DNA from: Fodinibius halophilus
GTDB lineage: Bacteria > Bacteroidota > Rhodothermia > Balneolales > Balneolaceae
Length of the DNA stretch: 64,000 nucleotides
Direction of reading: 5' to 3'
Assembly (NCBI RefSeq): GCF_011059105.1
Contig: NZ_JAALLS010000002.1
Location: 186,001 to 250,000 of the forward strand
Positions 1 to 6,718 of this stretch are shown here, piece by piece. Position 1 is the first letter of the stretch, and each line of letters begins with the position of its first letter. A program made the position numbers and the translations under genes. The notes beneath the pieces are model-generated. The model saw only the letters and a list, made by a program, of their open reading frames with translations. It did no database searches and was not told the DNA's origin.

Positions 1-351
1 CGGTCCAAAATAGACATGAGGTTGGACCGGGCCAGGGGCAAAGCTGAACTTGGCAAGTACTGGTACTTCAATATAATCCAGCTTTAAGGTGCCACCGAGT
101 GCTTTGTATCCCTTTTGGGTATAGAGCACTTCGGGTTGAATAGATATCGGACTCATCGGGACTTTCAGGTTCAAATATCCGCCTAGCATTAGCCCGGTGC
201 GGTTACTTGGATCCAAATTGTCAGGCTGATCATTGAGATTGCTGTAATTAACTCCGGCACGAATGCCGATCTCTGCCTGTGCTTTGGCTTTATTAACAGA
301 AAAGATGGTAATAGTTGCGAATAGTAAGAGGGGTATTAATAATTTTTTCAT
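1..351 (-). CDS. Outer-membrane beta-barrel protein (PorT-like), 3' end beyond window
   Basis: Reading the minus strand from the ATG at 351 gives an open frame of 117 codons that runs off the left edge, so the C-terminus is missing. It begins with a signal peptide (MKKLLIPLLLFATITIFSVNKA followed by AQA), then alternating hydrophobic strands and the segment GIRAGVNYSNL, typical of the small outer-membrane beta-barrel families of Bacteroidota (OMP_b-brl_2, PorT-like). A strand containing QPEVLYTQKGY is also characteristic of the family. Its function is unknown; such proteins are 8-stranded barrels in the outer membrane, often of about 200 residues. The gene is divergent from the collagen-like lipoprotein gene at 545, with about 190 bp of intergenic DNA in between. 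Confidence 0.75.
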   Translation of the reverse strand, partial: MKKLLIPLLLFATITIFSVNKAKAQAEIGIRAGVNYSNLNDQPDNLDPSNRTGLMLGGYLNLKVPMSPISIQPEVLYTQKGYKALGGTLKLDYIEVPVLAKFSFAPGPVQPHVYFGP

Positions 352-544
352 AACGTCATTCTTCATTTTTAGGATTCTCTATAATCTTTTATGAAGAATC
401 GAAGCCTTTTGTTCCTTTCGGATGGTTAGGGTATTAATTAAAGTCCCTGTATTTGAGCTAACTTTATGTCGGGTTACGTATTTATAGGTGTAGCAATGGT
501 ATACTTCGAGCTCATATTATTAATTGAAAAGGAATTGAAGAGAT

Positions 545-1537
545 ATGAATTATTTCAATAGCAGTCAGTTAAGAATTAGCAACTTTTTTATCGGTATGAT
601 GATATTCTGCAGCGTATTAACTGCATTTAGTTTTGTGACAGGCTGCGAAGGACCAGCCGGAGCAGAAGGGCCAAAGGGTGAAGAAGGGCAGGTAGGGCCT
701 GCCGGTGAAGACGGCAGTGAAATGTATGCCGGGCAGGGTGCACCGGCATCCGACCTGGGAAGTAATGGTGATTATTATCTGGATAAGAATACGGGTGAAA
801 TTTACGGTCCCCAAACCGATACCGGTTGGGGAACGCCCCTGATGCTACGAGGAGAAGATGGAAAAGATGGCAGTGAAATACATGCGGGAAGTGGTTCACC
901 GGCAGATACTCTTGGAAAGATAGGTGATTATTATCTCGATCGTAGTTCGGCTAAGCTGTATGGGCCTAAGACAGACAGTGGGTGGATCTCTTTTGTTTTC
1001 TTAAAAGGTCCCAAAGGTGATCCTGGTGAAGATGGGAATGCGAATGTTATTTCGAGTGGTTGGACTCAGATTCCTGCCGGTGATTGGATGCAGAGTGGAG
1101 CCTACGAATCCCCCAATGATATTTCAACTTATCCTATTTCGGCAGCAAGCGGGGGTTGGTTTGGGTTGAGTTCCGTAGATCAACTTAATGGGGCGGTATT
1201 TGTTTATGTTAGGGGGCTGGGCAAACAGTCTGGAGGTAGAGATTCAGATGTCATGCAGTTGCCTGCGAGCGCCAAAGTATCAGGAGGCGGACAATCCGGA
1301 GGTATAGAACTGAGGTTCACACATGGTGGAGACCCCAACTATGCCATGTGGATTGTACCTAACGTTGGTTTGCAGAGCGGTGCTTGGGATACCAGCTATA
1401 TGATGAATACGTATCTGCCGGATTTAGAGTTTAAGGCCGTAGTTATTCCCGCCACTACCTATGAATCAAACGGGATACCTCCGCTTGATTTCTCGAATTA
1501 CGAAGCAGTTGTGGGTTACTATAATTTAGATAGATAA
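545..1537 (+). CDS. Lipoprotein with collagen-like tracts and a tandem 52-residue repeat
   Basis: A 330-residue predicted lipoprotein. A hydrophobic signal segment ends in a lipobox with Cys34 (FVTGC). Directly after the Cys come Gly-X-Y triplets (GPA-GAE-GPK-GEE and so on, about residues 36-57), then two copies of a 52-residue unit (about 57-108 and 109-160) sharing the pattern GSE-AG-G-P-LG-GDYYLD-YGP-TD-GW. A second Gly-X-Y tract (GPKGDPGEDG) ends in NANV, followed by a roughly 165-residue globular C-terminal region with no recognised domain. The protein is probably exposed in the periplasm or at the cell surface. It is the first of three paralogous collagen-tract lipoproteins (others at 1929 and 6045) around a sigma factor/kinase pair. 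The function is unknown; a structural or adhesive role is only a guess. Confidence 0.8.
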   Translation: MNYFNSSQLRISNFFIGMMIFCSVLTAFSFVTGCEGPAGAEGPKGEEGQVGPAGEDGSEMYAGQGAPASDLGSNGDYYLDKNTGEIYGPQTDTGWGTPLMLRGEDGKDGSEIHAGSGSPADTLGKIGDYYLDRSSAKLYGPKTDSGWISFVFLKGPKGDPGEDGNANVISSGWTQIPAGDWMQSGAYESPNDISTYPISAASGGWFGLSSVDQLNGAVFVYVRGLGKQSGGRDSDVMQLPASAKVSGGGQSGGIELRFTHGGDPNYAMWIVPNVGLQSGAWDTSYMMNTYLPDLEFKAVVIPATTYESNGIPPLDFSNYEAVVGYYNLDR

Positions 1538-1928
1538 CCAAAGAATTAGGCATATTTGTAGGGCTCCATGTTATTAGGGAGCCCTATTTATTTGGATACT
1601 AGTTGGACAGTTTTGTTGGGTTTGGCTTTACTAGCAATTTTTCCTGTTTTAGCTAACTGAGCTGTTTATTGTAAGTGCTTTATAGCTACTTAGTATACCC
1701 TTCTTATTTTTGAGATAGGCACTTCTCATTGATCAATATTGGTAGCTCCTAAAAAATTTATTGTAGGTTATTTGAGGACAGGCAACCTTATAAAGGTAAA
1801 AAGGAATCTCTTGCATATAGATGATAAGAATAAGAAAAAAAGTAATTTGTCCTCTGATTAGGAAATATCACGCATAAACTGAGTGAGTCTACATTCATGC
1901 GTTACTGAATAATAAAAAATCAAGAAAA
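1538..1928. other. 391-bp intergenic region between two collagen-like genes
   Basis: Apart from the terminator at 1559-1590 the region is AT-rich with no credible ORF. At 1870-1902 an imperfect inverted repeat (ACGCATAAA paired with TTCATGCGT, 15-nt loop) lies 27 bp before the ATG at 1929 and could be a regulatory or 5'-UTR hairpin. The sequence ACGCATA also occurs at 5964-5970 upstream of the third collagen-like gene, but a 7-bp match is weak evidence. Confidence 0.35.
1559..1590 (+). terminator. Rho-independent-type terminator after the first collagen-like gene
   Basis: GGGCTCC and GGAGCCC form a 7-bp stem with a 10-nt loop, followed by a T-rich run (TATTTATTT). It sits 20 bases after the stop codon of the lipoprotein gene. 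Confidence 0.7.
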
Positions 1929-2576
1929 ATGGATACGTCTACAGAAGAGCAGTTGCTTAAATACGTTAAAATGGAAAATGTAAAATTAATGGCATTGTCA
2001 TTGGTTGTTGGTTTGGCAATGATTGTGGGATGTGAGGGACCGCAAGGTTCGGAAGGGCCAGAAGGCCCGCAGGGTCCCCAGGGACCAAAAGGTGATGATG
2101 GTACGGCCAATGTTATCTATTCGGATTGGCATAATGCGGATACATGGAAACCCGCTGAATTTTTTGGAGATTCTGTGAGACATTTTGATATGGTAACCTC
2201 TGATCTAACACAGGAAATCGTGGACCAAGGTGTTGTTAAGGTATATGTTGATTTTCAAAATGTAGAGGCTATATACCAGTTGCCGTTTTCTGGTGATGTG
2301 GCAGGTTTTCTTGACGGTCTTCAACTTTATCATAAAGTACTGCCGGATACCGTAAGGGTAGAAGTCTTTGACAAGAACAATCCAAATTCAGATCCGGGTT
2401 CTTTCTCTTCTGATAATAGATTTCGATATGTCCTTATTCCCGGCGGACAGGCATCTTCCGGGAGTTCGTCAAAAGTTAATCCTAACAGGGGAGTATGGGA
2501 AGACATGTCCTATGAGGAGCTACAGCAGCGTTTCGATATTCCTGATCATGGTTCGGGGACGATATCTCTTGACTAG
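1929..2576 (+). CDS. Collagen-like tract lipoprotein
   Basis: A 215-residue lipoprotein. The signal peptide is most natural if translation starts at the internal ATG at 1971 (MENVKLMALSLVVGLAMIVGC), because the ATG at 1929 adds a charged 14-residue leader; the longer form is kept since neither start has a clear Shine-Dalgarno. The lipid Cys is followed at once by EGP and about seven Gly-X-Y triplets (GPQ-GSE-GPE-GPQ-GPQ-GPK-GDD), then TANV and a roughly 150-residue globular part without recognised domain. The junction after the collagen tract (G-D-DG-ANV) matches those of the genes at 545 and 6045, marking one family with divergent C-termini. Function unknown; probably membrane-anchored on the outer membrane. 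Confidence 0.78.
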   Translation: MDTSTEEQLLKYVKMENVKLMALSLVVGLAMIVGCEGPQGSEGPEGPQGPQGPKGDDGTANVIYSDWHNADTWKPAEFFGDSVRHFDMVTSDLTQEIVDQGVVKVYVDFQNVEAIYQLPFSGDVAGFLDGLQLYHKVLPDTVRVEVFDKNNPNSDPGSFSSDNRFRYVLIPGGQASSGSSSKVNPNRGVWEDMSYEELQQRFDIPDHGSGTISLD

Positions 2577-2604
2577 TATATAACAGTAGTTAAATATTTT
2601 GTGG

Positions 2605-2639
2605 ATGTGCTGCACCCTACAGGTGCAGCACATTTTTTA
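2605..2639. terminator. Strong hairpin terminator between convergent genes
   Basis: ATGTGCTGCACC and GGTGCAGCACAT form a perfect 12-bp stem with a 4-nt loop, followed by TTTTTT on the plus strand. It lies between the collagen-like gene (plus) and the kinase gene (minus) and could act in both directions. Confidence 0.8.
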
Positions 2640-2667
2640 TGTTAATAACAGTTAAAGTCACAGGTTA

Positions 2668-5106
2668 TTAAGGTGTAAACTGGGCAGCCAAATTAGGTTT
2701 ATCCCATACAGAGTAGAGTTTGCTGAGAGCTTTTTTGCTCCGTTGGGTTCTCCAGTTATTATTACCAAACTGTTCCTTAAATATTTGGTGGGTTCGTAAT
2801 AATGTATTCTCGGCTTGCTCATATTTACCTTGCTCAATATCTATTAATGCAAGTATGCCCTGAGCGGCAGCCACCTTCCAATGTTCTGAGGGTAGATGCT
2901 GTTTAAAACTCCGGAATGCATTTTGAACCAGAGGTATAGCCTTGCTACTGTGCCCTTGTTCAATTACAACCCAACCGAGCCTGAGCTGAGAAGCTGCGAT
3001 ATAGGTATGTCCTGGAGGAAATGCTTTTTTTCGCATGGACAATACCCTTCTAAACTGTTTCTCAGCTTCTACTAACTCACCTTTTTGATGTTTGATTTGA
3101 GCAATACCAGAGAGGGCATTGGCATGAGAAATGCGAGCTTGTTTTTTGTCAGACAGCATATTAAGGCATCGTTGAAGGGTGGCTTCTGCTTTTTTGAACT
3201 CTCCCAGATCCTTCAATAAATAGCCCAGGTCATTTAAAGCGCCGGTAATGGCTGGCGAACTATTAGCCTCATAAATATTAATGGCTCTTTGATAATGACT
3301 GAGAGCCTTTTGCGGGCGACCAGTTTCTGAATACAGAAATCCCAGCATTTTAAGAGCATAGGCAAAATCAGGATTGTTTTTTCCCAGATTTTTCTTGAAA
3401 ATCTGTTTACTGCGTTTAAAGGAAGCTTCAGCCTTATGGTAATTCCCTTGTCTCAGCAATAAATAGCCAAGTTTATTTGTCGTGTATGCAACATTCTGAT
3501 GGTTAGTTCCTAGCTCATTAGCATAAATATCCACCGTATTTTTTAATAGAGGTTTTGCCTTGGGGTATAAGGCCAGGCCTGTATACACATTACCTAAAGC
3601 TCCCAGAAGTTCTGCTCGTACCAGCGGTTGCTTTTGTAGGGTGTTTTTAATCTTGGTGACGCCTCTGTCAAGTACTTCACGGACAGTGATATCTTTACTT
3701 CCGGTTTGTGAAAAGGGATCACCACTTTGAAAAATATCAATGAGTAAGGTTTTAACCTGCTCTGCTTTTTTGGCTTCTAAACGAGCAGTATCGCGCTCAT
3801 CGGCAAGTTTTATAGTATAATACCCAATAAGTGACGTCAGGATAAGAATAAAAGATATAGCAGCAGCAATTTTTTTTCCATGCCGTTTAATAAATTTCAC
3901 TATTCGATATTTTATGACATCTTTTTTTGCTAGCAGAGGTTTGTTCTGCAGATACAGCGAAATGTCATCTTTTAGTTGGCTAATTGAATCATAACGTGCC
4001 TCCGGTTCCTTGCGAAGGGTTTTTTGGATGATGGAGAGTAGGTCACCTCTCAGTGTCTTAATTAATTTTTGGGGTTGGGTTGATCGCTTTTTTGCTATTT
4101 TGCTAACCTTTACCCCATTGTTTAGGTCTTGCAATCTTTGGTGGGGATAAGGTGGAGCTTGACTGCTTATAGCATCCGTAATTTCGCTGTATTGTTTGTT
4201 CTCAACATCAAAGGGATGGAGTCCCCCCATTAGTTCATATAGTAGAATGCCAAGAGTATATTGATCAGATGCTGTTGTAACAGCTTCACCGCCAACTTGT
4301 TCAGGAGAAGCATATTCAGGGCTCATAAGCCGTAATCCCGGGCGAGTTTTGATGGCAGACAACTCATATAGGTTGGGATCAAGTAGTTTGGCAATACCAA
4401 AGTCCAATATTTTAATATGCCCCTGACCAGTAACTAATATATTTTGAGGTTTTAAATCACGGTGAACAACTAAGTTCTTATGGGCATATTGTACTGCATC
4501 GCAGATACCAAGAAAGAGATTAAGGCGTTTTTTAACTGTTAGTTGATGTTTATCACAGTATTCTAAAAGAGGTATTCCATCAATATATTCCATAACGAGA
4601 TAGGGCAACCCATTTTTAGTTATGCCGCCATCTATTCTATGGGCAATATTGGGATGATTAAGCTCAGCCAATATCTGTTGTTCCAGCTTAAAACGCTGAA
4701 TATTTGCAGGCGTTTTAAGGTTTTGATGCATTATTTTTAATGCCCCGATCTGATGAATTTCAGAATCTACTAGTCGGGCTTTATAGACACTTCCCATTCC
4801 CCCGTGGTCAAGCAGTTCAATAAGTTCCCATTGATCAATAGTTTCTCCTTCAAGAGAATCCTCGATTTCCGGGACTGTCATATTGATATGAGTAGCGAAA
4901 TTCTCAAGAAGAGCCCTGTTATTTTGTAAGTGATGATTTGCAAGTCCCTCTGATTCCTCAGCAGATTGTAACAACTGATGAACTTCGTGCTGCAACTCAG
5001 GTTTGTCTGAACAAAGGCGGTGTATATAGTTTGTCCGTTGATTGGGAGGCAGACTAAGTGCTAAATCAAAAATACGACTTATTCTTTTCCATTTTTTCTT
5101 ATCCAT
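2668..5106 (-). CDS. Transmembrane Ser/Thr protein kinase with C-terminal TPR domain
   Basis: An 812-residue Hanks-type kinase. Residues 1-90 form a helical leader typical of kinases paired with ECF sigma factors. The kinase domain (about 93-388) has an intact glycine loop (GGMGSVYKA, 102-110), catalytic Lys124 (ALKIM), HRDLKPQN with Asp217 and DFG at 235-237, so it should be active. One membrane helix (about 412-431) is followed by a C-terminal tetratricopeptide array (about 490-800) with repeated AEASFKRSKQIF- and ALSHYQRAINIY-type helices. Topology puts the kinase in the cytoplasm and the TPRs in the periplasm, where they could bind a protein partner. It lies 72 bp downstream of the sigma-factor gene on the same strand, so cotranscription is likely. 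Substrate unknown; the sigma factor is the obvious candidate (inference). Confidence 0.92.
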   Translation of the reverse strand: MDKKKWKRISRIFDLALSLPPNQRTNYIHRLCSDKPELQHEVHQLLQSAEESEGLANHHLQNNRALLENFATHINMTVPEIEDSLEGETIDQWELIELLDHGGMGSVYKARLVDSEIHQIGALKIMHQNLKTPANIQRFKLEQQILAELNHPNIAHRIDGGITKNGLPYLVMEYIDGIPLLEYCDKHQLTVKKRLNLFLGICDAVQYAHKNLVVHRDLKPQNILVTGQGHIKILDFGIAKLLDPNLYELSAIKTRPGLRLMSPEYASPEQVGGEAVTTASDQYTLGILLYELMGGLHPFDVENKQYSEITDAISSQAPPYPHQRLQDLNNGVKVSKIAKKRSTQPQKLIKTLRGDLLSIIQKTLRKEPEARYDSISQLKDDISLYLQNKPLLAKKDVIKYRIVKFIKRHGKKIAAAISFILILTSLIGYYTIKLADERDTARLEAKKAEQVKTLLIDIFQSGDPFSQTGSKDITVREVLDRGVTKIKNTLQKQPLVRAELLGALGNVYTGLALYPKAKPLLKNTVDIYANELGTNHQNVAYTTNKLGYLLLRQGNYHKAEASFKRSKQIFKKNLGKNNPDFAYALKMLGFLYSETGRPQKALSHYQRAINIYEANSSPAITGALNDLGYLLKDLGEFKKAEATLQRCLNMLSDKKQARISHANALSGIAQIKHQKGELVEAEKQFRRVLSMRKKAFPPGHTYIAASQLRLGWVVIEQGHSSKAIPLVQNAFRSFKQHLPSEHWKVAAAQGILALIDIEQGKYEQAENTLLRTHQIFKEQFGNNNWRTQRSKKALSKLYSVWDKPNLAAQFTP

Positions 5107-5178
5107 TGTACTGGTTTTTTAATTACTCTCTGGGTATGAGTCAATAGATTACGTTGCTTCAAGTGTATTGAGAAGGAA

Positions 5179-5748
5179 TTAAACATTTTTGAGTTCTTTG
5201 TGAAGCCAACTACGGGCTTTAAGCCAGTCACGATCAATAGTCCGGGTAGATACATCTAATATTTCTGCAATCTCACGATTAGTCATGCCGGTAAAAAAAC
5301 GCATTTCAGCAACCCGACTTTTGCGTTCGTCAAATTCAGCCATTTTATCAATAAGGTCGTTAAGAGCAATTAAATCCTGGGCATGTCGATCCAGGTCAAT
5401 TTTACCTTCTTCAAAGGATATACGTTGCTGCTGACCACCCCGTTTTTGGGCGGTCTTTTTACGGGCATAGTCAATTAATATTTGTCTCATTGCTTTAGTA
5501 GCAATAGCAAAAAAATGAGCCCTGTTTTGCCAGTCCAGCTTATTGATGTCAGTTAGCTTTAGATAAGCTTCGTGGACGAGTTCCGTTTTTTGTAGGGTAT
5601 GCTCTGTATGCTCTTTTCCCAACTGGCGATGGGCAATCTCTCTCAGCCGATTATAAACCATAGGAAATAGTTTATCATAGGCCTGTTGATCTCCAGAACT
5701 GGCTTGCACTAACAGCTGGGTAATATTTGATTTTGAATCACTGGACAT
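5179..5748 (-). CDS. ECF-type RNA polymerase sigma factor
   Basis: A 189-residue sigma-70-like protein resembling the ECF group often encoded next to Ser/Thr kinases in Planctomycetes, Acidobacteria and Rhodothermota (Sig-70_X6-like). Region 2 contains LVHEAYLKLTD and the -10 binding helix NRAHFFAIATKAMRQILIDYARKK. Region 4 near the C-terminus has the helix-turn-helix MTNREIAEILDVSTRTIDRDW, which contacts the -35 element. No anti-sigma gene is adjacent; instead the kinase gene follows in the same direction, which suggests regulation by phosphorylation (inference). Targets are unknown; the flanking collagen-like lipoprotein genes are plausible but untested. Confidence 0.9.
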   Translation of the reverse strand: MSSDSKSNITQLLVQASSGDQQAYDKLFPMVYNRLREIAHRQLGKEHTEHTLQKTELVHEAYLKLTDINKLDWQNRAHFFAIATKAMRQILIDYARKKTAQKRGGQQQRISFEEGKIDLDRHAQDLIALNDLIDKMAEFDERKSRVAEMRFFTGMTNREIAEILDVSTRTIDRDWLKARSWLHKELKNV

Positions 5749-6044
5749 GGATTAATTATCTACATCAAGATGAGATAACAAAAAGTTTCCAACATACCTC
5801 ATAGATTATTAAAAGCACTCTCAACAACATCTATTGTAGCATCGCATATAGTTCTAACTGGATTTATCAGCAAATGTTTCGAGAGAGATATTGCAGAAAG
5901 CTTCGTTCTCATTTTTAAATAGCGAGGTGATCAAAAAAACGTGTCGTACTCTCTTTTGTTTTTACGCATAGTTAAATAGAGGGGCGAGTAGATAAAACGA
6001 AAAAAACCTCTCTTAATAAAAACTGTAAATCAAGATTACGTACT

Positions 6045-6665
6045 ATGTTTATGAAAATAAAAAATACGACTAACCAAATAGCAGGTTTTAAGTTAAGTGT
6101 TATGCTGTTGTCAGTAGTACTTGTACTAGGTACTATTGCTTGTGAGGGACCGCAAGGCCCAGAAGGCCCACAGGGGCCACAAGGTGAGCAGGGTCCCCAA
6201 GGAGATCAAGGTCCCAAGGGAGATGATGGTAATGCTAATGTCACTTTATATATTTTTGATGGCCATGATTTTACTTCCTCAACTGTGACACGGCGCGAAA
6301 TACATGGAATATCAGAAACTGAAATGGAGGAAAGCGAATGGGATGTGTATCTAAAACATTCTTCAGGCTGGTATTATCATCTTTCGGGTTACGGGATTAG
6401 TGACCAAACAATGTATTTTGTTGCCCATCGCTGGAATGACAGTGCAGACCCTATGTATATTGATTTTTGGATTGAGGCAGCTGATGGACCTGGGGAGAGT
6501 TATGAAGAGATTCGCATTATACGTACAGCCTCGAGTTCGGTCGTTGATAGTACCTCGTCAAAGTCTCCTGCTGCCCAAAAAAGCCTGGATTATTCCAATT
6601 ATCACGAAGTAGTAGATTATCACCAATTGAATGAAGATGATATAGTAGATCTCACATCTAACTAA
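6045..6665 (+). CDS. Collagen-like tract lipoprotein
   Basis: A 206-residue lipoprotein with signal peptide and lipobox (LGTIAC, Cys33). About nine Gly-X-Y triplets follow directly (GPQ-GPE-GPQ-GPQ-GEQ-GPQ-GDQ-GPK-GDD), the longest tract of the three paralogues here, ending in G-NANV as in the gene at 545. The C-terminal part (about 130 residues) is acidic and Trp/Tyr-rich, has no recognised domain and differs from the other two paralogues. The roughly 300 bp upstream, shared with the divergent sigma-factor gene at 5748, contain no other gene, so both promoters lie there. Function unknown. Confidence 0.8.
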   Translation: MFMKIKNTTNQIAGFKLSVMLLSVVLVLGTIACEGPQGPEGPQGPQGEQGPQGDQGPKGDDGNANVTLYIFDGHDFTSSTVTRREIHGISETEMEESEWDVYLKHSSGWYYHLSGYGISDQTMYFVAHRWNDSADPMYIDFWIEAADGPGESYEEIRIIRTASSSVVDSTSSKSPAAQKSLDYSNYHEVVDYHQLNEDDIVDLTSN

Positions 6666-6680
6666 AAAAAAATAGCGAAA

Positions 6681-6716
6681 AGGGGGGCTTTCTGATAACA
6701 AGAAAGCCCCCTTTTT
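6681..6716. terminator. Bidirectional terminator
   Basis: A GC-rich stem (AGGGGGGCTTTCT paired with AGAAAGCCCCCT) with a short loop, T-run on the plus side and A-run on the other, located between the convergent collagen-like gene and uvrA. Confidence 0.85.
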
Positions 6717-6718
6717 AT

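Noticed and set aside
1895-2110. Minus-strand ORF rich in Pro-Ser-Gly opposite the collagen tract
   Set aside because: Antisense shadow of the Gly-X-Y repeats, with no signal peptide or independent support.
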